Positions 1 to 7,733 are shown, numbered from the stretch's first letter. The stretch: DNA of 19,178 nucleotides from Bacillota bacterium (GCA_012512055.1 JAAZEW010000086.1:1-19178); one strand, 5' to 3'. Numbers and translations are program-made. The notes: a model not told the origin generated them from the letters alone.

Positions 1-1
1 C

Positions 2-970
2 AGTGTGTTTGTGGGAGTACCTGCGATTCGTGTGTCTTGTGCTGCCAGTCACGGAATGACTGCCACCTCAGGAGATGATTGGCGAGTAACTGCCCTCGAC
101 GTGAAGGAAGCCCTTGATGTGGCAAGTGTTCTTGCAGTTCCGCCTGACCGGGAGATCATATCAGTCTTGCCTCAAGAGTACGTCGTAGACGGACTGGGTG
201 GTATCAAAGACCCTGAAGGGATGACCGGTATCAGGCTGGAGGTCAATGCCAGGGTTATTACCGGCCACGTGACAATCCTGGAAAACATGGCGGAGAGTGT
301 GGAACGGGCAGGCTTATCTGTTGAGGGACGGATCTTGGAGCCTGTAGCTGTTGCACAGGCAATTCTGACTCATGAGCAAACTCAAAGAGGTGCAATACTG
401 GTTGATATCGGTGGCCAGATAACCCAGGTAGTAGCATTCTATGAAGGCACACCAATCCAATTCCTGTGTGTACCCATAGGCGGTGTACACATCACAAATG
501 ATATAGCCATAGGTATGAAGATTCCGTTTGAGGAAGCTGAAAGAATAAAGCAAAGAAGTGCTTCCGGCGGAGAACATGATAAGGGCAGAGATGAATTCAT
601 CCAAGACATAATAGACGCGAGATTGCGAGAAATCATTGAGCTTATCGAATCAGAGACCCGTGAAGTCAGGAATAGCGGACTTGTTCCGTGTGGCGTGTTC
701 CTTGCAGGCGCAGGCTCATTTACCCCCGGTACTTCGGAGCTGGCTTCTGAGATCCTTGAATTGCCTGCGCAAATCGGCACACCTCATCCAGTCAGTGTGC
801 CAAAAGGAATTGAGCCTCATAGCTTGTCGCAAGTGGCTTTGGGAATCGCCTGGCATGTAGCTGAGAATTCCCAATTCTTACTTGCCAGGGAATCACAGCC
901 TTCTACGTTTCGGAGGGCGCTGTTTAGTCTCAGAGGGTGGTTTGATGAATTCTTAAAGGATTTCTTCTAG
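2..970 (+). CDS. ftsA: Cell division protein FtsA, 5' end missing
   Basis: FtsA is the actin-like ATPase that anchors FtsZ filaments to the membrane at the division site. The reading frame is open to the left edge. Compared with a usual length of about 410-420 residues, roughly 90 N-terminal residues are missing. The FtsA-specific SHS2 (1C) subdomain is recognisable by VLPQEYVVDG and GIKDPEGMTGIRLE. The ATPase core follows, with VDIGG at about nt 401-415 and IGGVHITNDIAIG. The C-terminus ends in an aromatic amphipathic segment (RGWFDEFLKDFF), as expected of the membrane-targeting helix. The phosphate loop reads DIGGQITQ where typical FtsA has DIGGGxT, and the second glycine motif reads LAGAG instead of LTGGG, so nucleotide binding may differ. 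The gene lies 34 bp before ftsZ on the same strand, the classical pairing. Confidence 0.95.
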   Translation, partial: SVFVGVPAIRVSCAASHGMTATSGDDWRVTALDVKEALDVASVLAVPPDREIISVLPQEYVVDGLGGIKDPEGMTGIRLEVNARVITGHVTILENMAESVERAGLSVEGRILEPVAVAQAILTHEQTQRGAILVDIGGQITQVVAFYEGTPIQFLCVPIGGVHITNDIAIGMKIPFEEAERIKQRSASGGEHDKGRDEFIQDIIDARLREIIELIESETREVRNSGLVPCGVFLAGAGSFTPGTSELASEILELPAQIGTPHPVSVPKGIEPHSLSQVALGIAWHVAENSQFLLARESQPSTFRRALFSLRGWFDEFLKDFF

Positions 971-1004
971 TCTCAATTTGGCGGTTACGCAGGAGGGATA
1001 TTAG

Positions 1005-2066
1005 GTGTTCAACCTGGAACTTGAAATGGAGCAGTTCACAAACATTAAGGTGATAGGGGTCGGAGGCGGAGGTTCCAACGCGATAAACCGGATGATAATG
1101 GCAGGATTGTCCGGTGTGGAGTTTGTGGCAGTCAATACTGACGCACAGGCACTGGCTGTATCTGATGCCGGTGTAAAGATCCAGGTTGGAGAGAAGCTTA
1201 CTAAAGGCCTTGGTGCAGGCTCAAATCCTGAAATCGGAGAGCAGGCGGCGCAAGAAAGCTATGACGTGATTCGGCGCGCTTTAGAAGGAGCTGACATGGT
1301 ATTCATCACCGCAGGCATGGGTGGTGGGACAGGTACGGGAGGCGCCCCTGTCGTGGCCTCTATCGCAAAAGAACTTGGCTCCCTTACAGTAGGTGTGGTG
1401 ACGAAGCCTTTTACCTTTGAAGGTAAGAAGCGCATGGCTCAAGCAGTGGTAGGAGTCGATAACTTGAAAAGCAAGGTAGATGCCCTTATTGTGATACCAA
1501 ACGATAGGCTCCTCCAGGTCAGTGAGCCTGCCACTTCGATTCTCGATGCCTTCCAACTGGCAGATGATGTATTGCGGCACGGGGTGCAAGGTATTTCAGA
1601 CCTGATTACCGTCCCAGGCCTTATAAACGTCGATTTTGCAGACGTAAGGACTATCATGTCCAGCGCAGGTTCGGCTCTGATGGGCATAGGGACAGCTTCA
1701 GGTGAAGGCCGTGCCCAGAAGGCCGCGAGAGCTGCCATAGAAAGCCCTCTCCTTGAAACAACTATCAACGGCGCCAAAGGCGTGCTTATGAACATAAAAG
1801 GAAGCAGTAATTTGGGCCTCTTTGAGGTAAATGAAGCTGCTGAGCTTATTGCAAAAGCTGCCGACAGTGACGCCAATATCATATTCGGCGCAATGATTGA
1901 CGAAAACCTTACGGATGAAATCAAGATTACCGTTATTGCCACCGGGTTTGACTCTAAGGTTAAAGAAAGAGTCGGGCTGGAAGCTGTGGAAATCAGTGAC
2001 TTTGCAGGCGGTGAAGACCTGGATATACCTGCCTTCCTTAGAAGAGGACGAGGCCAAAAGCGTTAA
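1005..2066 (+). CDS. ftsZ: Cell division GTPase FtsZ
   Basis: FtsZ is the tubulin-like GTPase that polymerises into the cytoplasmic Z-ring. The 353-residue product has the complete family architecture: the N-terminal glycine motif [15 protein letters not shown] (about residues 16-30), the tubulin signature GGGTGTG at residues 106-112, the T7-loop region [11 protein letters not shown], and a C-terminal peptide [10 protein letters not shown] (338-347) that binds FtsA and SepF. The variable linker before this peptide is very short. Translation starts at a GTG preceded by AGGAGG at 991-996, with 8 nt spacing. It is probably cotranscribed with ftsA. Its partner sepF is also in the window (12118-12582). 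No anomalous residues were seen in the catalytic motifs. Confidence 0.99.
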   Translation: MFNLELEMEQFTNIKVIGVGGGGSNAINRMIMAGLSGVEFVAVNTDAQALAVSDAGVKIQVGEKLTKGLGAGSNPEIGEQAAQESYDVIRRALEGADMVFITAGMGGGTGTGGAPVVASIAKELGSLTVGVVTKPFTFEGKKRMAQAVVGVDNLKSKVDALIVIPNDRLLQVSEPATSILDAFQLADDVLRHGVQGISDLITVPGLINVDFADVRTIMSSAGSALMGIGTASGEGRAQKAARAAIESPLLETTINGAKGVLMNIKGSSNLGLFEVNEAAELIAKAADSDANIIFGAMIDENLTDEIKITVIATGFDSKVKERVGLEAVEISDFAGGEDLDIPAFLRRGRGQKR

Positions 2067-2086
2067 CTTGCGTTATGTGGCCGTCA

Positions 2087-2133
2087 TTTTGTCCTCAATT
2101 ATGACATAATTCTGAGCACGAAGATTGTATACT
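2087..2133 (+). promoter_or_regulatory. Possible spoIIG promoter with degenerate Spo0A box
   Basis: The 100-bp gap between ftsZ and spoIIGA holds a TATACT hexamer at 2128-2133 that could be a -10 element, and TTTTGTCCTCAA at 2087-2098, which loosely resembles a 0A box (consensus around TTTGTCRAA). In Bacillus the spoIIG promoter is activated by phosphorylated Spo0A bound just upstream of, and over, a poor -35 region. The geometry here is roughly compatible, and no good -35 hexamer is present. The match is weak and could be chance. Confidence 0.22.
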
Positions 2134-2175
2134 TAATAAGGAGATGAAACCGGGCAGCGTTCGGGGGTGGATCTC

Positions 2176-3054
2176 ATGCCTCACAAAACTGTCATGGGTG
2201 CCGCTGTAATGACTTTTGCCATGCACTGGCTCACCCTGTGGGCAACCGGAGAGGTTCTCGGCTGTAGAATAAGACATTCGAAGATACTTGTGGCGTCAAT
2301 CACAGCCGGACTCATAGACGCAGTCATCATAGTCTCACTGCACTTTGGGTATCTTCGTGCATATGCCGCAGTCCCACTGGCAATCCTGTCAATACTCCCC
2401 GCAGTCAGAATAGCCTTCGGGCCTTTATCCTTGCCCAGATTTGCCATAGTCTCCTGCCACGTGCTGGGGATTAGCTCCCTGGCGTTCGGAGGGGCTTCAG
2501 CTTGCGCTTACCTCACAGGACGCCGGCTTATACCAACGCTTTTGGGCCTTTTGGGAACCGTCATGGCAACTACAGAAATAGGATGGGGCTACGTCCGCAG
2601 GAGATTCCGAGAATGGTTCCTATATGTGCCGATAGAAATCCATTTCGGTGATATTCAGTTCCAAGTGAACGCTTTAATTGATACAGGCAATAGACTCAAA
2701 GACCCCCTTACAGGCTCTCCGGTGATTCTTCTGGAATATAATGCAGCCGCGAAGTTCCTCCCGGAAGAAGTCAGGCGAGCGTTTATGGCCTTCGATGCAG
2801 GAGATCTAGGGCTTATTTCTGAACTCCTGGCAGATTCAGCATGGCTTGCCAGGTTTCGGGTAATACCCTTTGTCTCCATAGGCGAGGGGAAAGGCCTCCT
2901 CCCGGGGTTTAGAGCTGACAAAATCCTCATATCAGACGGAACTCGAACCTTCCAAACAAAGAATGTAGTCATCGGAATACATGTAGCCAGGCTCTCCCAA
3001 GGAGGCGCATTTTCTGCGCTCCTCCATCCCGATATTTTGGCGGAGGCTTCTTGA
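2176..3054 (+). CDS. spoIIGA: Sporulation sigma-E factor-processing peptidase SpoIIGA
   Basis: SpoIIGA is the membrane-embedded aspartic protease that removes the pro-sequence of SigE in the mother cell after receiving the SpoIIR signal from the forespore. The first half (to about residue 138) is a set of hydrophobic membrane segments. The second half is the cytoplasmic protease domain, with NALIDTGNRLKDPLTG around residues 165-181; the aspartate of DTGN (D169) corresponds to the catalytic aspartate of the Bacillus enzyme. The ATG at 2176 is chosen because GGGGGTGG (2163-2170) lies 5 nt upstream. A GTG at 2167 is in frame and would add three residues. The length (292) is close to that of Bacillus SpoIIGA (309). 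sigE follows 49 bp downstream, the conserved spoIIG operon. Confidence 0.96.
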   Translation: MPHKTVMGAAVMTFAMHWLTLWATGEVLGCRIRHSKILVASITAGLIDAVIIVSLHFGYLRAYAAVPLAILSILPAVRIAFGPLSLPRFAIVSCHVLGISSLAFGGASACAYLTGRRLIPTLLGLLGTVMATTEIGWGYVRRRFREWFLYVPIEIHFGDIQFQVNALIDTGNRLKDPLTGSPVILLEYNAAAKFLPEEVRRAFMAFDAGDLGLISELLADSAWLARFRVIPFVSIGEGKGLLPGFRADKILISDGTRTFQTKNVVIGIHVARLSQGGAFSALLHPDILAEAS

Positions 3055-3103
3055 GCAAGAGTTCACGTGGCAGTCTATTAATATTCCCTAGGAGGAGACT
3101 GGG

Positions 3104-3847
3104 ATGAAAATGGGTCTCCCGTTCATAAATCGACTCCTCTACTTAAGGCTGAAGTGCGTCCTATGGGCGATTAACAATGGCTTCGTCCCGAGCCGCCCGA
3201 TTCTGTATGTAGGGAATGGGGGAGAGGTATTGCCCCCGCCTCTTTCAACCAGTGAAGAAACGGAGCTTCTGACACGCCTGGAAATGGGAGATACGCGGGT
3301 GAAAGGCGAGCTGATCGAGAGGAACCTGAGGCTCGTGGTGTACATAGCAAGGAAATTTGAGAATACCGGGATAGGCGTGGAAGACCTGATATCCATTGGC
3401 ACGATTGGCCTCATTAAGGCTGTCAATACCTTTGATCCGTCCAAGAAGATAAAGCTTGCCACATATGCATCCCGGTGCATTGAAAATGAAATCCTTATGT
3501 ATCTTCGCAGAAGCAACAAAGTCAGAGCTGAAGTGTCTTTCGATGAACCCCTTAATGTAGATTGGGACGGTAATGAACTCCTCCTGTCTGACGTTATGGG
3601 AACAGACAGCGATATTGTATATAGATGCATAGAGGAACAAGTGGATAAATCACTACTGGATGATGCCATGCAGAGGCTGTCCACGAGAGAAAAGAGAATA
3701 GTCGAGCTCCGATTCGGACTTAGCGACGGAAAAGAGAAAACACAAAAAGAGGTTGCAGACTTACTGGGCATATCTCAATCTTACATATCCAGGCTGGAAA
3801 AGAGAATCATAAGAAAGCTTAGGCGCGAAATCAGAAAAGTTGAGTAA
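3104..3847 (+). CDS. sigE: Sporulation sigma factor SigE, pro-protein
   Basis: This is the sigma factor for early mother-cell transcription, made as an inactive membrane-associated precursor. Residues 1 to about 34 form the amphipathic, basic pro-sequence. [14 protein letters not shown] segment (35-47) aligns with the Bacillus processing region, so cleavage probably falls near Tyr35. Region 2 is highly conserved ([53 protein letters not shown]). The C-terminal region 4 helix-turn-helix contains [22 protein letters not shown]. The length of 247 is similar to the Bacillus protein. The ATG at 3104 has an excellent AGGAGGAG (3090-3097) with 6 nt spacing. SpoIIGA, encoded just upstream, is the processing enzyme. 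Confidence 0.98.
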   Translation: MKMGLPFINRLLYLRLKCVLWAINNGFVPSRPILYVGNGGEVLPPPLSTSEETELLTRLEMGDTRVKGELIERNLRLVVYIARKFENTGIGVEDLISIGTIGLIKAVNTFDPSKKIKLATYASRCIENEILMYLRRSNKVRAEVSFDEPLNVDWDGNELLLSDVMGTDSDIVYRCIEEQVDKSLLDDAMQRLSTREKRIVELRFGLSDGKEKTQKEVADLLGISQSYISRLEKRIIRKLRREIRKVE

Positions 3848-3877
3848 ACTATAGCAACTTGAGAGGGGGGACCTAAG

Positions 3878-5266
3878 TTGAATACATATGATCTTATGAA
3901 GAAGTATGTCGCCTCACAAGCCATAGACTACGCTCTGGCTCTACTGGCGAGAGATCCTCGGCGAAACCTGGTAACCCTGACCAGGATTCTGGAGCTGTTT
4001 GCAGGTGGGCCCAAGGAGAAACAGCAAATTGAGCTGGCCAGGAAAGCATTTGAAGACCCAAATCATATCTGGACTAAACTGGCGGAACGAGGATTCTCTC
4101 AGCTCCATGAAAGCTATCGAACACGAGGCCTCGTCAATCTCTTCATCAATGAAGCATACATGGGTCAACAGGAGCGAAGGCTCCATGCTGAGGAATTGGA
4201 GACACCGGTACCGTCATTGATTGTGATTAGCCCGACAATGCGCTGCAACCTGGATTGTACAGGATGCTACGCGGGACGTTATTCGAAAGAGGGGGAAATT
4301 GACGAAGCCACCTTAGATAGAATCATCACTGAAGGGAAAGAGCTTGGCATTTACTTCTTTGTAATCTCAGGAGGCGAGCCGTTTCTCAGGGAAGACTTAC
4401 TCAGCATGGCAGAAAAACATGATGACGCAATCTTCATGGTATATACCAACGGTACGCTCATAGATGAACACTTAGCCCGACGCCTGGCAGAACTGGGAAA
4501 CATTTCGCCTGCAATCAGCTTGGAAGGAATGGAAGCGGAAACAGACGCAAGACGCGGGCCCGGAATCTTCAAGAGAGTCATGGCAGCAATGGATAACTTG
4601 AGGGAAGCAGGCGCCGTGTTCGGGTTTTCAGCAACGTACACCAGAGCTAACGTAGATGCCCTTACCAATGAAGCCTTTATTGATATGCTGATTGACAAAG
4701 GCGCCATGTACGGTTGGTTCTTCATGTTAATCCCCGTAGGGAAAGATGATGATGTGAACCTCATGTGTACTCCTGCCCAGCGCGATAGAATGAGAAGGCA
4801 CGTGATCAATCTCAGAAAGACGAAGCCGATTTTTGTCATTGATTTCTGGAATGACGGTCCTATGGTGTCAGGTTGCATGGCAGGAGGCAGAAGTTACCTG
4901 CATATCAACGCTCACGGAGATATTGAACCGTGCGTCTTTGTTCACTTTGCAGTGGATAACATAAAAAACACCACGCTGAAGCAGGCTTTGAAGTCCCCAT
5001 ACTTCATGGACATCAAAGCGAGGATGCCGCTTAACGAAAACCACCTGAGGCCGTGCATGATAGTGGATAACCCTCACATACTGAGAGATGTCGTGTGCAG
5101 GCATGGAGCGAGGCCTACCCATGAAAACGCCGAATCGGTCATTACCGTTCTTGCCGATGACCTGGACGAATACGCGAATGACTATGGCGAGCTTGCTGAG
5201 GTAGCTTGGGAACGGGAATATGTTACTGGGCAGACTCAGCATACTCGTTCGCCTCAACGAGAATAA
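3878..5266 (+). CDS. Radical SAM/SPASM protein of unknown function
   Basis: The 462-residue protein has an N-terminal segment of about 110 residues with no motif I recognise, then a radical SAM core. The 4Fe-4S/SAM motif is CNLDCTGC, with cysteines 123, 127 and 130, followed by ISGGEPFLREDLL. A C-terminal SPASM-like region contains GCMAGGRSYLHINAHGDIEPC and further cysteines in RPCMIV and VVCRHG, suggesting auxiliary iron-sulfur clusters. SPASM proteins include peptide (RiPP) maturases, enzyme-activating sulfatase maturases and heme-pathway enzymes. No precursor peptide gene or other partner is visible here, so the substrate is unknown. It starts at a TTG with GAGGGGGG (3863-3870) 7 nt upstream, and sits 30 bp after sigE with no terminator between, so cotranscription with the spoIIG operon is plausible. 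Its last 44 bp overlap the convergent ylmC. Confidence 0.9.
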   Translation: MNTYDLMKKYVASQAIDYALALLARDPRRNLVTLTRILELFAGGPKEKQQIELARKAFEDPNHIWTKLAERGFSQLHESYRTRGLVNLFINEAYMGQQERRLHAEELETPVPSLIVISPTMRCNLDCTGCYAGRYSKEGEIDEATLDRIITEGKELGIYFFVISGGEPFLREDLLSMAEKHDDAIFMVYTNGTLIDEHLARRLAELGNISPAISLEGMEAETDARRGPGIFKRVMAAMDNLREAGAVFGFSATYTRANVDALTNEAFIDMLIDKGAMYGWFFMLIPVGKDDDVNLMCTPAQRDRMRRHVINLRKTKPIFVIDFWNDGPMVSGCMAGGRSYLHINAHGDIEPCVFVHFAVDNIKNTTLKQALKSPYFMDIKARMPLNENHLRPCMIVDNPHILRDVVCRHGARPTHENAESVITVLADDLDEYANDYGELAEVAWEREYVTGQTQHTRSPQRE

Positions 5267-5480
5267 CGTCCATTCCGATTCTCTTGATCTTTGACCAAGG
5301 AATCACGTAATCATTGTAGCGCCCGAGAATCCCCATTAGCTTGGAAGGGCCGGGAACCATAATCGATGTCACCTGGCCTGTAGTAAGGTCTATCTCCATG
5401 TCGCAGATAGGCCCTAATCTGCGTCCGTCTACAACATTTACGACTTCACGGGCTCTTAGATCTGAAACACGGACCAGCAT
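5223..5480 (-). CDS. ylmC: YlmC/YmxH-family PRC-barrel sporulation protein
   Basis: This small (85-residue) protein has the PRC-barrel pattern of the YlmC/YmxH family: RVSDLRAREVVNV, GRRLGPICDMEIDLTTGQVTSIMVPG and a terminal YVIPWSKIKRIGMDVILVE. The biochemical role is not established; the family is widespread in spore formers and ylmC usually follows sigG. The ATG at 5480 is chosen because GGGGGGTGA lies 5 nt upstream (5494-5486). A longer frame to 5504 has no comparable ribosome site. It is the third gene of the minus-strand sigG-spoIIR-ylmC cluster, 67 bp after spoIIR. The last 44 bp are shared with the oppositely oriented radical SAM gene, so no independent terminator region exists between the two. 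Confidence 0.88.
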   Translation of the reverse strand: MLVRVSDLRAREVVNVVDGRRLGPICDMEIDLTTGQVTSIMVPGPSKLMGILGRYNDYVIPWSKIKRIGMDVILVEANEYAESAQ

Positions 5481-5547
5481 ACATATCACCCCCCGCGTTT
5501 CCACAAACTCATTATATTCGGGATTGCGAGATTGTGTGCGGGGAGTG

Positions 5548-6240
5548 TCAAATAAGGCCTGTTAGTGAGAGAGGCAAGCGAGTTGAGGATGCGAACACGT
5601 CAAGAACAGGGATTGCCAAGGTAGAGACGCCAACCCGCGGCGTGCTGTGGGATGCGCTAAGGCTGAGATTGAGCCTGAGAAGGGCTTCACCCGGAGAGGT
5701 ATTTCCATCCAATCCTTGTATTCTTCCGTTATCCGCAACTTGGATGAAACACAAGGGAGGAAAGAGCACACACCACCAATTCCGGCCTCTTCCGCTCCCA
5801 AGCATGACTCGAATAGCATCATAATCTCCTGCGGGCACTTGAAGATCTCCATAACTACACGGCGGAAAAGTAAATGTCCCGAGTTCAACTGTGACTCCAT
5901 AGTCCTTGCCACGGCTGCTGATTTCATTCCTCGCTGCGTCTTCAATCCTGTTAAGGCTTTCAGAAAGAATCTGCCATACCTCATGCTTTGTGGCAGCTTC
6001 CACGAGAAGTCCTTTCACTTCCCTTAAGACAGTATCACGGATTACCAATTTCAAGGCTTGATCGTCCACACTATCGCTGTTTGCCATAATGTGCAGCCTT
6101 ATAAGGTTCGTCGTATTAAAGGCTGTCTGCTCATCTCTTAACAAGGCCGCGACGCATACTCCGAAAAACACTTCTGACGTCATCATCGCAACAAGTATGG
6201 TTAGAATTAGAAAATAAAGTTTTGCAGTCTTAATCCGCAA
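5548..6240 (-). CDS. spoIIR: Stage II sporulation protein R (SpoIIR)
   Basis: SpoIIR is the signal protein exported from the forespore that triggers SpoIIGA to process pro-SigE in the mother cell. The 230-residue product begins with a short basic stretch and a hydrophobic export segment (residues about 7-32, LYFLILTILVAMM). The diagnostic block NLIRLHIMANSDSVDDQALKL follows. Further on come ELGTFTFPPCSYGDLQVPAGDYDAIRV and NWWCVLFPPLCF, the other family hallmarks. I place the start at a TTG (6240) because GGAGGTG (6253-6247) sits exactly 6 nt upstream; a TTG at 6285 would add 15 residues and overlap sigG but has no such site. It lies 37 bp behind sigG on the same strand and is probably cotranscribed with it. 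Its target pathway (spoIIGA, sigE) is encoded 2.4 kb away. Confidence 0.96.
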   Translation of the reverse strand: MRIKTAKLYFLILTILVAMMTSEVFFGVCVAALLRDEQTAFNTTNLIRLHIMANSDSVDDQALKLVIRDTVLREVKGLLVEAATKHEVWQILSESLNRIEDAARNEISSRGKDYGVTVELGTFTFPPCSYGDLQVPAGDYDAIRVMLGSGRGRNWWCVLFPPLCFIQVADNGRIQGLDGNTSPGEALLRLNLSLSASHSTPRVGVSTLAIPVLDVFASSTRLPLSLTGLI

Positions 6241-6277
6241 TAATGCCACCTCCGGGATTCGGAATCTTAGTTTTGCG

Positions 6278-7051
6278 TCAGACAAAACGCCGCATATGTT
6301 TTAGCGCAGCCTTTTCCAGTCGCGATACTTGGGCCTGAGATATGCCGATTTCGTCAGCTACCTCCATCTGGGTCCTGCCTTCGAAAAACCTCAGTCTTAG
6401 GATTAGTCTTTCCCTTTCACTCAACTTTCCCATCGCTTCTCTGATGGAGATTCCTTCAAGCCAAGTGGAATCCTGGTCTTTCTCATCGCTGACCTGGTCC
6501 ATGATGAAAATAGGATCCCCGTTGTCGTGGTAAATAGGTTCAAACAACGAAACCGGTTCCTGAATAGCGTCCAGAGCATAGACAATCTCCTCACGAGGCA
6601 GTTTTAACTCGTCCGCAATCTCACTTATTGAAGGTTCCCGTGAGTTTTTATTGATAAGAGTATCTCGTACTTGAAGGGCTTTATATGCTACATCCCTCAA
6701 CGAACGGGACACGCGAATAGGGTTGTTGTCACGCAAATACCTTCTTATCTCGCCGATTATCATAGGAACTGCGTAGGTCGAGAACTTGACGTTTTGTGAT
6801 AGATCGAAGTTGTCAATAGCTTTCATGAGACCGATGCATCCTACCTGGAAAAGATCGTCTACGCACTCGCCACGGTTATTGAAGCGTTGTATCACGCTTA
6901 GCACCAAACGGAGATTCCCATGTATCAGCTTATCGCGGGCCTCTTTGTCGCCTTGCCTTACGCGCTGCAGGAACTCCCGCATTTTCTGGTTAGAGAGAAT
7001 CGGCAGCTTTGACGTATTCACCCCGCAGATTTCCACCTTGTTTATCATCAT
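6278..7051 (-). CDS. sigG: Forespore sigma factor SigG
   Basis: SigG drives late forespore transcription (spore coat-independent DNA protection and germination genes). The 257-residue sequence is full length and has the strongly conserved SigG N-terminus NKVEICGVNTSKLPIL, which binds anti-sigma factors and tells it apart from SigF. Region 2 reads NLRLVLSVIQRFNNRGE, DDLFQVGCIGLMKAIDNF, KFSTYAVPMIIGEIRRYLRD. Region 4 has RTQMEVADEIGISQAQVSRLEK. The ATG at 7051 follows GAGGGA (7063-7058) with 6 nt spacing. In the usual arrangement sigG directly follows sigE on the same strand; here it is inverted and separated by the radical SAM gene, ylmC and spoIIR. A SigF-like promoter candidate lies upstream at 7095-7123. 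Confidence 0.98.
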   Translation of the reverse strand: MMINKVEICGVNTSKLPILSNQKMREFLQRVRQGDKEARDKLIHGNLRLVLSVIQRFNNRGECVDDLFQVGCIGLMKAIDNFDLSQNVKFSTYAVPMIIGEIRRYLRDNNPIRVSRSLRDVAYKALQVRDTLINKNSREPSISEIADELKLPREEIVYALDAIQEPVSLFEPIYHDNGDPIFIMDQVSDEKDQDSTWLEGISIREAMGKLSERERLILRLRFFEGRTQMEVADEIGISQAQVSRLEKAALKHMRRFV

Positions 7052-7094
7052 GAACGGTCCCTCACGTTTCCAAAATATCTCAGCCTTAATAAGA

Positions 7095-7123
7095 ATTATT
7101 GCCCTCTAACTGAAGTTTTATTC
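7095..7123 (-). promoter_or_regulatory. Candidate SigF-type promoter of sigG
   Basis: Read on the minus strand, GAATA (7123-7119) is followed after 15 bp by GGCAATAAT (7103-7095). The second element fits the SigF -10 pattern GGNNANANT, and the first fits the forespore -35 pattern (GCATR/GHATR) with one change from SigF. The distance to the sigG start (about 40 nt) is suitable. In Bacillus, sigG is transcribed by SigF. This is a motif match in an AT-rich stretch, so it is a candidate only. Confidence 0.4.
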
Positions 7124-7191
7124 CGAATGCGCCTTAGCCTGCAGGGAACCGAAGAAGGGAAAAGAACTCCCGAAGATTGTGAGAATGTGTA

Positions 7192-7220
7192 TTGATACTC
7201 AATATGTTGAATGGTAAAAT
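7192..7220 (+). promoter_or_regulatory. Vegetative (SigA-type) promoter of nrdR-nrdD-nrdG
   Basis: TTGATA at 7192-7197 and TAAAAT at 7215-7220 are separated by exactly 17 bp, each one base from consensus. The predicted transcript starts near 7227, about 54 nt before the nrdR start codon. Both NrdR-box-like sites overlap or flank it, as expected for autoregulation. Confidence 0.75.
7197..7212 (+). promoter_or_regulatory. NrdR box 1
   Basis: ACTCAATATGTTGAAT resembles the NrdR-box consensus, an imperfect palindrome around AATATNTTG. It overlaps the spacer of the promoter at 7192-7220. It pairs with a second box whose start is 32 bp further on, about three helical turns, the typical spacing of tandem NrdR boxes. 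Confidence 0.7.
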
Positions 7221-7228
7221 ACTCATAT

Positions 7229-7244
7229 ACACAATATGTAGTGA
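7229..7244 (+). promoter_or_regulatory. NrdR box 2
   Basis: ACACAATATGTAGTGA is the closer of the two matches to the NrdR box and lies just after the predicted transcription start. With box 1 it should let nucleotide-loaded NrdR repress this operon. Confidence 0.72.
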
Positions 7245-7280
7245 ATACCCAAAATCAACCGTACGCTCGGAGGGACAATC

Positions 7281-7733
7281 ATGAAGTGTCCGTTTTGCGG
7301 GTACCCAGACAGCAAGGTGGTGGATTCCCGTTCCACCGTGTCCGCTTCTGCAATCAGGCGAAGACGGGAGTGCCTTAAATGCCAAAAGCGTTTCACTACG
7401 TATGAGACAGTGGAGAAGGCCCCTATGATGGTTATTAAGAAGGATGGCCGCAGAGAGCCTTTCGACAGGAACAAGTTATTGGCAGGACTCATGAAAGCCT
7501 GTCAGAAGCGTCCGATATCTGCAAGCGCGCTTGAAGAAATCGCAAGTGACGTGGAAAGGGAACTCCGCGGCGAACTCGACCGGGAAGTGCAAAGCAGTGC
7601 AATAGGAGAAGCCGTGCTCAATCAGTTGAAGAAAACCGACAAGGTCGCATACGTCAGGTTTGCGTCGGTGTATAAAGAATTCCAAGATATCGAGACTTTT
7701 GTCAGAGAAATCGAAGAACTGCATAACCCATAA
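7281..7733 (+). CDS. nrdR: Transcriptional repressor NrdR
   Basis: NrdR is the nucleotide-sensing repressor of ribonucleotide reductase genes. The 150-residue protein has the family's two domains. The first is an N-terminal zinc ribbon (CPFCG at residues 3-7 and CLKC near 31-34, with the basic SRSTVSASAIRRRREC stretch between). The second is an ATP-cone that binds ATP/dATP (about 49-139, starting VIKKDGRREPFDRNKL). Length is typical. The ATG at 7281 has GGAGGG (7269-7274) 6 nt upstream. It is first in an operon with nrdD and nrdG and lies behind two NrdR-box-like sites, which points to autoregulation. Being divergent from sigG, it shares a 229-bp control region with the forespore sigma gene. 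Confidence 0.97.
   Translation: MKCPFCGYPDSKVVDSRSTVSASAIRRRRECLKCQKRFTTYETVEKAPMMVIKKDGRREPFDRNKLLAGLMKACQKRPISASALEEIASDVERELRGELDREVQSSAIGEAVLNQLKKTDKVAYVRFASVYKEFQDIETFVREIEELHNP

Noticed and set aside
119..139. TGGCAAGTGTTCTTGCA as a sigma-54 promoter
   Set aside because: The GG to GC spacing is 11 rather than 10 bp and the site is inside ftsA.
3139..3771. A 210-codon open frame on the minus strand inside sigE
   Set aside because: It lies wholly opposite a highly conserved sigE, has low-complexity serine-rich composition and no ribosome site or family motif.
6241..6285. Extended SpoIIR starting at TTG 6285
   Set aside because: It overlaps the end of sigG and lacks a ribosome site, whereas GGAGGTG lies 6 nt before TTG 6240 and the product then begins with a normal export signal.
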